Source: Flavobacteriales bacterium (GTDB lineage: Bacteria > Bacteroidota > Bacteroidia > Flavobacteriales_D > Sanyastnellaceae). From it: a stretch of DNA of 64,000 nt. Below are positions 50,357 through 60,233 of the stretch, one piece after another. Every line of letters starts with the position of its first letter. Position 1 is the first letter of the stretch. The DNA is taken from positions 1-64,000 of the forward strand of contig JAIXWP010000144.1 of the NCBI GenBank assembly GCA_027491215.1, written 5' to 3'. A program made the position numbers and the translations under genes. Below the pieces are notes generated by a model, which was not told where the DNA came from, did not search any database, and worked only from the letters and a program-made list of their open reading frames with translations.

Positions 50357-50391
50357 AAAGTCCCGAGTTGCCCCTCGGGACTTTTCTTTTT
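50357..50391 (+). terminator. Intrinsic terminator
   Basis: GTCCCGAGTTGCCCCTCGGGACTTTTCTTTTT. Confidence 0.8.
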
Positions 50392-50536
50392 AAATTTTTT
50401 TTTTGAAAAAATGAAACCATCTTTTTGAAGGTCCCGTTAAAGACCAAAGAATGATGCTTGTGGTTAGGCATTATTCTTTCAGCGAGCAAAACAAGACTTC
50501 TCAATAGAGTAGTTAAGGTTAATTAAGGTTAAGCAA

Positions 50537-50573
50537 ATGAAAAACCCCGGAAAAGACCGGGGTTTTTCATTTT
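50537..50573. terminator. Bidirectional intrinsic terminator
   Basis: ATGAAAAACCCCGGAAAAGACCGGGGTTTTTCATTTT. Confidence 0.85.
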
Positions 50574-50586
50574 ATATAATCGGAAA

Positions 50587-51198
50587 TTATTTGCCTTCGC
50601 TGAATTTAGCCATTTCCTTCTCGAAAGTTTCTTTGAACTTTTCGTAGTTATAGTCAGCTTTGATTTTCTCGTTTTGAGAAAGGGTTTTGTTATAAGCATC
50701 TGCGATACTAGCACCTGAAAGTTCAATTGCGATATAACTTACATAAGTTACTTGATCGCCAACTGTTTTCATGGTCACTTCATCACAGATTTTCTTAGCT
50801 CCACGAAGCTCTTGGTCTACCAAAGTTCTAGACATTTCTTGGAAAGTCTCAGTCACTTCTTCTTTGTTGTTAAATTCAGTAGAATTTACATAGTTATCAC
50901 CTACAATCTTCATTGTAGCGCTGATAGTTTTTGCAAGTTCTGCGTTGGCATTAGAACGAGCTTTCTTTTTTGCTGTTTCACGGTCCAAACTTTCTCCAGT
51001 TGCGTTTGCACGAAAGGCATCCTTAGTGCTCATGTATTCTGGGCCACTGCAATATTCTACGATACGCACTTCGCCAGCTGGCTTAGGAGTTTCAACTGTT
51101 TTTTCTTTCTTTTTACAACCTACTGCACCAAAAGATACAGCGGTAACGAAGAGGGCAATGGTAAAAATTCTAGTATTCATAATGTTGGTTTTTTTCAT
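50587..51198 (-). CDS. Hypothetical lipoprotein of the LPP20/CsgG cluster
   Basis: Lipobox VTAVSFGAVGCKKK; ETAKKKARSNANAELAKTISATMK resembles LPP20-type domain. Confidence 0.7.
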   Translation of the reverse strand: MKKTNIMNTRIFTIALFVTAVSFGAVGCKKKEKTVETPKPAGEVRIVEYCSGPEYMSTKDAFRANATGESLDRETAKKKARSNANAELAKTISATMKIVGDNYVNSTEFNNKEEVTETFQEMSRTLVDQELRGAKKICDEVTMKTVGDQVTYVSYIAIELSGASIADAYNKTLSQNEKIKADYNYEKFKETFEKEMAKFSEGK

Positions 51199-51238
51199 TG
51201 TTAAACGTATTTGTCCTTTTTCTACAATCGTGCCAAAG

Positions 51239-52633
51239 CTAGAAAATTGATTCCAATATTGAAGAAATCATTTGCTCTTCGATACGTTGTTTTCCTTTTT
51301 TATATGCCTCAATACTTGCTGCATCTTTATTCAACTGTAGGCCCTTGATGTTGTTTATTGATTCTTGAAATACCTTGTCTCCTGCGCGATTGGTAATAGT
51401 TATAGACATTTCTAAAAATGCCACCACAAAGCCTTGGGAAGTACCTCCTTCAGTGCTATTTGCACTTATTTGTATCACATAATCCGCTCGATCAGCTGCC
51501 CCTAATTTTAATCCTTTTTTAATCAATTCAGCCTGTACTGAAGACGAAAGAGTGGCACTTGTACCTAAGTTTCCGTAAACCTTTTCGCTGGATTGGACTA
51601 CAAATGTAGGCGCGATAAATTCAATTGGGATTTTTTTAGTCTCGGTTTTTAGATTGCGAAGCAAGGCACCAGTGATTTTTTGATCTAGATCCAATGGCTG
51701 TAATGGCATGAGATCAATAGTCACTGTAACTGCTAGCTCCTTATCATTTGTATTTACCTCGCTGATCAGCATACCTACCTGTCCCTGATTGTCTGTAACT
51801 TGAACACGTGGCTTCATGTACTTGTTTTTTGGGTAGTTAAATGCTGTAGTTATTCCTGAAACGGGCTTATCATCATATTTAATGAAATAACTAGAGTTAC
51901 TGGAATAGTCATTTTCAGCTGCGAGGGTGATTTTTGGAGTGGTATTCACAATGGTCAAACCCGAAGAAACTCTTTGAAGACTTGAGTAAATCGAATTGTC
52001 TAAAAATATTTTCCCTTCTTCTGCTTGGTATTCATTGGTGTCATTCCAATAATCCTTTAAAGCAAATAGTCCTCTTAAATAAAGGTCAATGGCTGCACCA
52101 ATGTTAGCATTGTTTTCCGCTTCTTTTCCTTTAGAATAAAAGTCATATGCGCTTGCTTGCGCTTTACTTTTCTTTAGGGCCTTTTGTTGTTGATAGAGCC
52201 CTTTGTTAAGTCGGTAATAAACCCAATATTCATTGTCATTTTCCCAAGTCCCTGCAACTTCGTAGTCTTCGATGAGTTCGTCTGTAGAGGTGTTAATGTT
52301 AGAAATAAACTCTTCACTGAAATTCTTATTTACCTCAAGCGTATTTAGAAAAGTATTTCCCTGAACTCGCACACTAATTTCTGTTGCGAGATCATTCAAT
52401 GCGTTTTTCTTAGCGATGGATTGGTAATCGAGTGGCTGAGCTTTTTTACTTGAACTGCCTACGCCAATATAATATCCACTGCTGAAAGGACGCTGACCAA
52501 CCCACTCAGGACGAACGTTAGTTGCGTTATCGGGAACTGTAGTTTTTACAGTGTCCTTAGATCCACAACCACTCAAGATAGCAAGCGCTATCGTGAAGGC
52601 GGTGAGGAGAAGGCTGAAATATTTTGAGTTCAT
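51239..52633 (-). CDS. LPP20 family lipoprotein
   Basis: Lipobox FTIALAILSGCGSK; RPEWVGQRPFSSGYYIGVGSSSKKAQPLDYQSIAKKNALNDLATEISVRVQGN. Confidence 0.75.
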   Translation of the reverse strand: MNSKYFSLLLTAFTIALAILSGCGSKDTVKTTVPDNATNVRPEWVGQRPFSSGYYIGVGSSSKKAQPLDYQSIAKKNALNDLATEISVRVQGNTFLNTLEVNKNFSEEFISNINTSTDELIEDYEVAGTWENDNEYWVYYRLNKGLYQQQKALKKSKAQASAYDFYSKGKEAENNANIGAAIDLYLRGLFALKDYWNDTNEYQAEEGKIFLDNSIYSSLQRVSSGLTIVNTTPKITLAAENDYSSNSSYFIKYDDKPVSGITTAFNYPKNKYMKPRVQVTDNQGQVGMLISEVNTNDKELAVTVTIDLMPLQPLDLDQKITGALLRNLKTETKKIPIEFIAPTFVVQSSEKVYGNLGTSATLSSSVQAELIKKGLKLGAADRADYVIQISANSTEGGTSQGFVVAFLEMSITITNRAGDKVFQESINNIKGLQLNKDAASIEAYKKGKQRIEEQMISSILESIF

Positions 52634-54003
52634 TATTGCACAATCTTTTGTACTGCACCACCAATTTGATTCGAAAGCTGGTTGCTTACTACATTGAATA
52701 ACTCATTTGACATTTCACCGGTTGGTTTCAATTCTTGACGCGCATTCATCAAACTTACCAGCGAACGACGATCTTGTTGGTTGAAGTTAACAGTATTATT
52801 ATTTCCGGCAGGGTAAAGCTCATTGGCATTGCCCTCATACTTTCCAAAAGTTACCTGGTCAATCACTGATTTTTCAATGATTTCAGTTTTGATCAATTCT
52901 CCTGTTTGAAGATTAATCATTTTATATTGGAAGCTAAGTGAAACAGAGTTCGAGTTCGAATACTCAACATAATTTACAGGCTTATAGCGAGTTTCATAAT
53001 AGTATTTTCCATCTTGCTCGTTCAGTTTCTTTACTTTATATGCCTCATATGCCTCGCGAGTTGCAGAGCGCAACTGGCCATTTTTCATATTGTAATTCAA
53101 TACTGTTCCAGTTAAAATTGCTTGCGCTCCCACGAGTTGACCCACACTAACTGCGGTAGCTTCATCAACAACTCCGCTCAATTGAAGTTTTTGCTCTTGA
53201 AGAATCGCTTGAATGTGTTCACGATCTACGATTCGCAAGAAAGGATCGTTGATGGAAATCAAAGCCTCAAGTGTATATGCAGATACTTTTGCATCCAGAC
53301 CAGTTGAGCTGGTAGCGTTTTCAAAAGGTAATAAAGCAATAGTGTAGGTCCCCTTTTCAATGCACTCTTTGCTTTTTACTTTAGCGTCTTTGTAGTCAAC
53401 TTTGCGAGCCATCACTTTGTTAAAGCCATCATAAGCTTCGCGATAATGCTTTATGTCCATTGCTCTAACAGCGGCGCTATATAATGGCTCCATGAAGGCA
53501 ATATCTGCTAGATCTTTCGAGTCTTTGTAGTTAGGTTCGAGTGTTCTAATCTCGCTGAACTTTGTTTCAGCTTCCGCAAATTTTTCTTGTTCTAGAAGCG
53601 ATGTGCCGGCTTCATAAAGTTCGGTTAAGTATGCAGCTTTTACATTTTCATAATCTTGTACATAAAATTCAGCGATGTCGAGTGTAATGCCAACTCCTTG
53701 AATTTTGCTTTTGTAGTCACGCACTTTGTGGAAGGCGTAAACTGCTTTTTGGTTAGAACCAAAACTCTTTTCACGAGCGAACTCACCTAGCATTTGGTTG
53801 AGTAGTAATTGCCCGTTTTTCTTCATTCCAATTTGCGCGTCGATATTGGTTCTTTTTTTCAAAAGAGCATTGTAGTAGCTATTTGCAGCTTCGGTTGTTA
53901 AGCCGGCAGTCTCTTGTTTGACGGCCATTTTAGTGAAGTACTTGCTACCATGACAGGCCATCAAAAAGATACTGATTAAAGCGAAAACGTAAATATTTTT
54001 CAT
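52633..54003 (-). CDS. CsgG/HfaB-like lipoprotein with TPR-like N-terminus
   Basis: Lipobox IFLMACHG; TIALLPFENATSSTGLDAKVSAYTLEALISINDPFLRIVDREHIQAILQEQKLQLSGVVDEATAVSVGQLVGAQAILTGTV typical of CsgG. Confidence 0.85.
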   Translation of the reverse strand: MKNIYVFALISIFLMACHGSKYFTKMAVKQETAGLTTEAANSYYNALLKKRTNIDAQIGMKKNGQLLLNQMLGEFAREKSFGSNQKAVYAFHKVRDYKSKIQGVGITLDIAEFYVQDYENVKAAYLTELYEAGTSLLEQEKFAEAETKFSEIRTLEPNYKDSKDLADIAFMEPLYSAAVRAMDIKHYREAYDGFNKVMARKVDYKDAKVKSKECIEKGTYTIALLPFENATSSTGLDAKVSAYTLEALISINDPFLRIVDREHIQAILQEQKLQLSGVVDEATAVSVGQLVGAQAILTGTVLNYNMKNGQLRSATREAYEAYKVKKLNEQDGKYYYETRYKPVNYVEYSNSNSVSLSFQYKMINLQTGELIKTEIIEKSVIDQVTFGKYEGNANELYPAGNNNTVNFNQQDRRSLVSLMNARQELKPTGEMSNELFNVVSNQLSNQIGGAVQKIVQ

Positions 54004-54087
54004 AGTATCTTAATTTAATATTGAAATGAGGTATAATAAAATTGGCCACTGGAGTCGCCTACCAGTGGCCAACTGATAGTCCAAAAA

Positions 54088-55140
54088 TTATTTAGATTCT
54101 AAGTATGAATTCAGATCATCAATTGAAGATGAGAAGCTGAATGCATCATTGATCATGTAATAGTTATTCTTATCTGTGCAATAGTCATAAGCGTATTTTG
54201 CAAACTCCAATTTTGTTTCTTCAAAACCGAATACTTCCATTACTTGCTTGATTTGAGCGCTGCTCATGCAGTTAGATTTTACAACTTGCTTAGCAAGAGT
54301 CAAGCGAGTGTCGTCAAAACCTTTGTCTTCAATGCTTTTCTTAGCGCCAGCAAACGAAGCTTGATCCATAGCTCTTGAACATCCTCCTGTTGTTGTTACA
54401 ACCACTTCTTCTCTTGGTCTTGGAGCTGCTGGAGCTGGAGTTGTTGTGCTTGTTGTCTTCGTAGTGGTTGTCTTAGTAACAGTTGTAGATTCCTGAACAT
54501 CCATTTCGGTTTCCATTCCTTCAATGTTCATGTTAATGCCCATGCTCACACCGCCAACATTCATATTTACATTGACTTTTTCTCCTGTAGTTCCAGGTTT
54601 AACAGTAGTTGTTGTGGTTGTAGTAGTGGTAGTACCAGTGGTTGCTGGCTTAACGGTAACTGTACTTGTTGCTGGAGTAACGGTGGTAGTCATTGTAATT
54701 TCTTCAGCATCTACTTCCATGTCTTCTCCCATGTCATCGTCATGTTCTACAACGTAGTCAACTACTTGAGTGCTAGATTCTGGCGTTGAAGCTGTAGAGG
54801 AAGATCCAATTGCAGCTTCTGTTTGCCAACGGCATACCCATTCACCTTTTTTAGTGGTCTTAACAGCATATGTTGTTACCATGCCTTGTTTCACAGAAAA
54901 TGTTTTTTGAGTAAAATCTGGAAGACTTGGATCTTCGAAATCAATGCGTGCTTGGAAGAATTCACCTACAAGACCATTTACCTTGACGTTGGTTTGAGGT
55001 TTTTCATTTTGTTTTTCTCCATTGAGGATGAGGGTAAACTTCTCACCATTTTCAGAGAATACAACTGCATCAGCGTTTTGAGCTACTGCGAAGGTTGCGA
55101 ATCCTAGAGCAAAAGTTAGAAGGGTAAATACTTTTTTCAT
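54088..55140 (-). CDS. DUF4476 domain-containing secreted protein with Thr-rich low-complexity linker (ORF opens at 55380; likely start 55140)
   Basis: Signal peptide MKKVFTLLTFALGFATFAVAQ; Thr tract TGTTTTTTTTTTVKPGTTG; C-terminal CSRAMDQASFAGAKKSIEDKGFDDTRLTLAKQVVKSNCMSSAQIKQVMEVFGFEETKLEFAKYAYDYC (DUF4476). Confidence 0.85.
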   Translation of the reverse strand: MKKVFTLLTFALGFATFAVAQNADAVVFSENGEKFTLILNGEKQNEKPQTNVKVNGLVGEFFQARIDFEDPSLPDFTQKTFSVKQGMVTTYAVKTTKKGEWVCRWQTEAAIGSSSTASTPESSTQVVDYVVEHDDDMGEDMEVDAEEITMTTTVTPATSTVTVKPATTGTTTTTTTTTTVKPGTTGEKVNVNMNVGGVSMGINMNIEGMETEMDVQESTTVTKTTTTKTTSTTTPAPAAPRPREEVVVTTTGGCSRAMDQASFAGAKKSIEDKGFDDTRLTLAKQVVKSNCMSSAQIKQVMEVFGFEETKLEFAKYAYDYCTDKNNYYMINDAFSFSSSIDDLNSYLESK

Positions 55141-55273
55141 CGGTTTATATTTTGCGGTTAAAATTAATGTTTGATTGCCTATTGGCGAAGGTTGTGCCAA
55201 AAAAAATAAATCAAGGCGCTTATTCCTATTTTTGGCATCCAAAACGCGAAGAAAGTCCAATTTTTCTAACGAA

Positions 55274-56602
55274 ATGAAGAAGATACTTGTCATTGGAGCA
55301 GGCCGAAGCAGCTCTAATTTAATTAAATACCTCTTGGAACACGCCTCGTCCAACCAATGGATTGTGAGAGTGGGCGACATGGATTTGAATTTTGCAGAAG
55401 AAAAAATTGGGGGAAGCGCTCATGGGGAGGCTTTTGTTCTGGATGGTTCCAATAAAGAACAACGAAGATTGGAGATTGCAGCTGCTGATTTGGTTGTTTC
55501 AATGCTTCCAGCCTCTATGCACGTTGAAGTGGCCAAAGATTGTATCGCGGCAAAAAAGCATGTGATTACTCCGAGTTATGTTGCAGATGAAATGTGGGCC
55601 TTGGATCAAGAAGCCAAGAAGAATGGTGTTTTGATTTTAAACGAAATGGGTGTCGATCCTGGGATTGACCACATGTCGGCAATGCAGATTATCCATGAAA
55701 TCAAAGTGTCGGGCGGAAAATTAGAGTCTTTTGAATCCTTGACAGGGGGATTGATAGCTCCTGAATCGGACAATAATCCTTGGAATTATAAAATTACATG
55801 GAACCCTAGAAATGTAATTCTAGCGGGATATGGGGGAACAGCTCGTTTTCAAAAGAATCATACCCTGAAATTTATTCCTTATCACAGATTGTTTGAGGAT
55901 ATTCAGACCATTTCTGTTGATGGGGTTGGCGACTTCGATGGATATGCCAATAGAGATTCATTGAAGTATAAAGCAATCTACGGATTGGAGGACATCCCTA
56001 CTTTATACAGAGGCACTTTGCGCAAGCAAGGTTTTTGCGAGGCATGGAATGCGCTTATTCAAATTGGTCTAACTGATGATTCTTTCGAAATAGAGAATCC
56101 ATCAGCATTGACTTGGCGCGACCTCACAGCTTCTTTCATTGATGGTGGAAAAGAAAATCTAGAATCGCATGTCCAGTCGCGTTGGAAGTTGAGTGATGTG
56201 GTGATGTCAAAATTGGAGTGGTTGGGGGTTTTTGAAGAGGAAAAGCTCGCTGTTTCGAAAGGCACGCCAGCAGTGGCTTTGCAATCACTAATAGAGAGAA
56301 AGTGGAAATTGGATGCAGGCGATAAAGACATGATCGTGATGTACCACCGCTTTGTATATGAGTTGGAGGGACAAAAACATTTGCGCACCTCGTCAATGGT
56401 CTGTATAGGAGACGATCCCACATATACTGCCATGTCTAAAACAGTGGGATTACCTATCGCAATTGCAGCTCGAATGATTCTTGATGGAAGAATGAAAGAG
56501 ACTGGAGTACTTCTTCCGATTCAACCGGAGATATACGAGCCAGTTCTAGAAGAATTAGCTACATTGGGTGTGAAATTTATAGAGAAGGATATCTTGATTT
56601 AA
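55274..56602 (+). CDS. Saccharopine dehydrogenase family protein (ATG 55274 preferred)
   Basis: KKILVIGAGRSSSNLIKYLLEHA Rossmann motif; LNEMGVDPGIDHMSAMQIIHEIK; ESLTGGLIAPESDNNPWNYKITWNPRNVILAG. Confidence 0.92.
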   Translation: MKKILVIGAGRSSSNLIKYLLEHASSNQWIVRVGDMDLNFAEEKIGGSAHGEAFVLDGSNKEQRRLEIAAADLVVSMLPASMHVEVAKDCIAAKKHVITPSYVADEMWALDQEAKKNGVLILNEMGVDPGIDHMSAMQIIHEIKVSGGKLESFESLTGGLIAPESDNNPWNYKITWNPRNVILAGYGGTARFQKNHTLKFIPYHRLFEDIQTISVDGVGDFDGYANRDSLKYKAIYGLEDIPTLYRGTLRKQGFCEAWNALIQIGLTDDSFEIENPSALTWRDLTASFIDGGKENLESHVQSRWKLSDVVMSKLEWLGVFEEEKLAVSKGTPAVALQSLIERKWKLDAGDKDMIVMYHRFVYELEGQKHLRTSSMVCIGDDPTYTAMSKTVGLPIAIAARMILDGRMKETGVLLPIQPEIYEPVLEELATLGVKFIEKDILI

Positions 56603-57111
56603 TGAAAATAACGGCGCTGCTTATACTCATACTTGTGTCTCCAAATCTTTGGAGTCAGAGCAACCGTATGCCAGAAGTTCCTAAGGAGTACGCATGGAAC
56701 ACACCAGAAGAGTATGAAGCGGAGCAGGAGAATATTGAAAAATGTCTAAAATGGTTGTGCAATAATCCATTGGGAGATAGTATTGCATTGCGCAGCGAAG
56801 TGAACGCATATGTGATGCAATGGCTAGCTGGCGCACCATTTATGGAGTTGGTGGTTGATACCAAGTCCATTCCTTTTGTTCAAGATCATGAAGATTTGCT
56901 GTTCTCTTACATTCATGGCAAAGCTTATTATTTGCTGAAGCACTTGAATGATAAGGATCAAGATAAACTTCACATGAAAGGGCTTGAGGTAGTGTGCAGT
57001 CTGGCTCAACAGAGTGATGAATTATCACAATCAAAAGCACTTCGTCCAATGCTGAGAGCCTATCGCAGAGGGCAGTTGAAGAATTTTGTCAAAGAACAAA
57101 AAGGAGGGTAA
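56602..57111 (+). CDS. Hypothetical secreted protein
   Basis: Signal peptide MKITALLILILVSPNLWSQ; overlaps the preceding stop codon. Confidence 0.65.
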   Translation: MKITALLILILVSPNLWSQSNRMPEVPKEYAWNTPEEYEAEQENIEKCLKWLCNNPLGDSIALRSEVNAYVMQWLAGAPFMELVVDTKSIPFVQDHEDLLFSYIHGKAYYLLKHLNDKDQDKLHMKGLEVVCSLAQQSDELSQSKALRPMLRAYRRGQLKNFVKEQKGG

Positions 57112-57126
57112 AGTACTTTTACAACT

Positions 57127-58341
57127 ATGAAGAAGTTTGAAATTCCTGAGCAATATAAATCCACGATTATTGGTAGTTTGAAGGCGTGGAGAAAATCAAA
57201 AGATCCGCGCAAGCAGGATTTCGAACCGACTACGATTGATTTCGGACCTGTTAGTTTAATCCTTCCTCGTCATTTTGGTTTTTGCTATGGAGTAGAAAAC
57301 GCCATTGAGATCTCATACAAGGCTATTTCTGAAAATCCAGGAAAGAGAATTTTGTTGCTGAGTCAGATGATTCATAATCCCGCTGTAAATGAAGATTTAG
57401 AGAGAAGAGGTATACAGTTTATTATGGACACCGAAGGACATCAGTTCATTCCTTGGGACGCTATAACCAGTGATGACATAGTTGTAATTCCTGCGTTTGG
57501 AACAACTGTAGAAATCGAGCAGTTACTCGCTTCGAAAGGTATTGAGACAAAGAAGTATAATACCACTTGTCCATTTGTGGAGAAGGTTTGGAAGCGCAGT
57601 GCGGAGATTGGTGTCAAGGGTTTCACAAATATCATTCATGGCAAACACAAGCATGAAGAAACACGAGCGACATTCTCACATAGCGCACAAAATTCACCTA
57701 GTATCATTGTACGTGATATGAAGGAGGCTGAGCAATTAGCGAAGTACCTTCGAGGAGAAGGCAACGCGTCAGATTTTTATCAAGAATTTAAAGGAAAATA
57801 TAGCGAAGGCTTTGATCCAACAAGTGATTTAAAGCATGTCGGAGTGGTGAATCAAACAACAATGCTCGCTACCGAAACACAGGAAATTGCTGATTTTTTC
57901 AAGCAAGAAGTGCAAAAACTTCATGGTGAAAATAGCTTCGCAGACACACGAGACACATTGTGTTATGCGACCAATGATAATCAAGATTCTACATTGGCTG
58001 TGTTGGATAAAGAGGCGGATTTAGCATTGGTAATAGGCGGTTACAATAGTTCAAATACGAGTCAATTGGCTACCATTTTGTCTCAGAAAATGCCTGTCTA
58101 TTTTATAAAAGATGCTTCTGAGATTTTATCTGAAAAACATATAAATCATTTTGTTTATGCAGATCAAAAACTCTATACCCAAGAAAACTGGCTTCCATCC
58201 AAGGAGAAAGTGAGTATTGTTGTAACCAGCGGTGCATCTTGCCCAGACACAATTGTGGAAGAAGTGTTAAGAACTGTTTTGAATCTGTTTCCAGGGGTGC
58301 AGAATATTGAAAATGTGTTACAAGAGGTCACTTCTAAGTAA
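57127..58341 (+). CDS. ispH: 4-hydroxy-3-methylbut-2-enyl diphosphate reductase
   Basis: LPRHFGFCYGVENAIEISYKA, SQMIHNPAVNEDLERRGI, NTTCPFVEKVWKR, VTSGASCPDTIVEEVL. Confidence 0.95.
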   Translation: MKKFEIPEQYKSTIIGSLKAWRKSKDPRKQDFEPTTIDFGPVSLILPRHFGFCYGVENAIEISYKAISENPGKRILLLSQMIHNPAVNEDLERRGIQFIMDTEGHQFIPWDAITSDDIVVIPAFGTTVEIEQLLASKGIETKKYNTTCPFVEKVWKRSAEIGVKGFTNIIHGKHKHEETRATFSHSAQNSPSIIVRDMKEAEQLAKYLRGEGNASDFYQEFKGKYSEGFDPTSDLKHVGVVNQTTMLATETQEIADFFKQEVQKLHGENSFADTRDTLCYATNDNQDSTLAVLDKEADLALVIGGYNSSNTSQLATILSQKMPVYFIKDASEILSEKHINHFVYADQKLYTQENWLPSKEKVSIVVTSGASCPDTIVEEVLRTVLNLFPGVQNIENVLQEVTSK

Positions 58342-58406
58342 GTTGGCGCTTCATTCGTTCTTACCTTTGAGGTCTGAAGAATTGATCTAATGCTTCAGAT
58401 TATTTT

Positions 58407-60230
58407 ATGGCAGATATTATTCAATTATTACCGGATTCAGTAGCTAATCAAATTGCGGCAGGTGAGGTTGTTCAACGACCAGCATCGGCTGTCAAAGAAT
58501 TGGTTGAAAACGCTATTGATGCGGACTCTTCTGCTGTTCATGTAATCATCAAGGATGCAGGCAAAACACTTATCCAAGTCATCGATAATGGCAAGGGGAT
58601 GAGTGCTTCTGATGCGCGTATGTGTTTTGAACGACATGCAACGTCGAAGCTGAAGAAATCAGAAGATTTATTTTACATACTTACCAAAGGTTTTCGTGGC
58701 GAGGCATTAGCTAGTATTGCTGCAATCGCACAGGTCGAAATGCGAACGCGCCAGCGTGGTGAAGACTTGGGAACAAGAATAGAAGTAGAAGCGACGAAAT
58801 TTAAACTGAGTGAGCCAGATCAATGTGCGGAAGGAACGAATATCATGGTGAAGAATTTATTCTTCAATGTTCCAGCACGCAGATATTTTTTGAAGAGCGA
58901 TGCAATTGAATTCAAGCATATCATCGAGGAGATCCAGCGCATCGCGTTGACGCATCCTGATATCGAATTTAAGTTGACTCACAATGGCGCGGAAGTTTTC
59001 AATTATCCAAAAGCACCATTGCGTCAAAGAATAGTTCATGTGTTGGGATCGAAGTATAATGAGAAGCTTGTGCCAGTTGAAGAGGATACAGATATTGTTG
59101 GTGTGACAGGTTTTGTTGGAAAACCAGAAGCTTCTAAGAAAACAAGAGGGGAGCAATTTATTTTTGTAAATAATAGATTCATTAAGAGCACTTATTTGAA
59201 TCACTCTATTGTCGGTGCTTTTGATCAATTGTTGGGTGATGGACATTTTCCACTTTACCTCATTTACTTGGAAATAGATCCAGCTCAAATCGATATCAAT
59301 ATTCACCCAACAAAAACAGAAATTAAATTTCAAGATGAGCGTGCGATATATGCAATCTTGCATGCAGCGGTGAAGCGCGCTCTTGGCAGACATAATATTT
59401 CTCCTACACTAGATTTTAATCAAGAAGTATCCATTTCCATTGATCCAATGAGAAAGGATATTCCTATTCGCGAGCCACAGATAGCGGTCAATCCACATTA
59501 CAATCCATTTGAAACAAAGCCAAAGCGCGAGAGCTTGGTGCAAGGTTGGTTTGATAACAAACAACAAGTTCGCAAGGGGTGGGAGGAGTTGATGGAGATT
59601 TCGCGAATGGTCGAGAATACAGAAATTCCAGTTTCTGAATCCGTCGATAAACTTTTTGAAATCGATGAAGATGTGATTCCAATGCAGTGGAACAGACAAT
59701 ATCTTTTGGTTCCTATGGAAGATACCATGCTGTTAGTTGATCAACAGCGTGCGCATCGCAAAGTCTTGTTTGAACGCTATACTCATCTTATCGAAAAAGG
59801 TCAAGGCAATATTCAACAATTACTTTTTCCAGAGGTTTTGGAATTAAATGCTTCTGATTTTGCTTTAATGCAAAGTATGTTGGATGATATTAGAGCGTTG
59901 GGTTTTGATATCGAGGAGTTTGGAGGGCATTCCTTTCAATTACTCGGAATTCCAGCAGATGCAAACGTTTCTGATGCAGAGAAATTGATGGAAGAATTTT
60001 TAGAGCAGTTGAAGAATGAGCAATCTGCTCTTCATTATAAAGGAAGGGAAAAGCTGGCTTGGGCAATGGCAAGTAGCAGTTCTATACGCTATGGTCAAAT
60101 GCTTACGTTACCAGAAATGAAAGATTTATTGCAACGATTGATGGCTTGTAAACAGCCTCAGTTCGTGCAAGGCAATAAGCCTGTTTATGTAAGAATAACA
60201 CTTGACCAAATTGGTCAACAATTCAAGTAA
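58407..60230 (+). CDS. mutL: DNA mismatch repair protein MutL
   Basis: IIQLLPDSVANQIAAGEVVQRPASAVKELVENAIDADS, DNGKGM, ATSKL, GFRGEALASIAAI. Confidence 0.98.
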   Translation: MADIIQLLPDSVANQIAAGEVVQRPASAVKELVENAIDADSSAVHVIIKDAGKTLIQVIDNGKGMSASDARMCFERHATSKLKKSEDLFYILTKGFRGEALASIAAIAQVEMRTRQRGEDLGTRIEVEATKFKLSEPDQCAEGTNIMVKNLFFNVPARRYFLKSDAIEFKHIIEEIQRIALTHPDIEFKLTHNGAEVFNYPKAPLRQRIVHVLGSKYNEKLVPVEEDTDIVGVTGFVGKPEASKKTRGEQFIFVNNRFIKSTYLNHSIVGAFDQLLGDGHFPLYLIYLEIDPAQIDINIHPTKTEIKFQDERAIYAILHAAVKRALGRHNISPTLDFNQEVSISIDPMRKDIPIREPQIAVNPHYNPFETKPKRESLVQGWFDNKQQVRKGWEELMEISRMVENTEIPVSESVDKLFEIDEDVIPMQWNRQYLLVPMEDTMLLVDQQRAHRKVLFERYTHLIEKGQGNIQQLLFPEVLELNASDFALMQSMLDDIRALGFDIEEFGGHSFQLLGIPADANVSDAEKLMEEFLEQLKNEQSALHYKGREKLAWAMASSSSIRYGQMLTLPEMKDLLQRLMACKQPQFVQGNKPVYVRITLDQIGQQFK

Positions 60231-60233
60231 GAT

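Noticed and set aside
54524-54757. Val-rich plus-strand ORF VVVVVVVVVV
   Set aside because: Antisense of the Thr tract in the DUF4476 gene, not a membrane protein.
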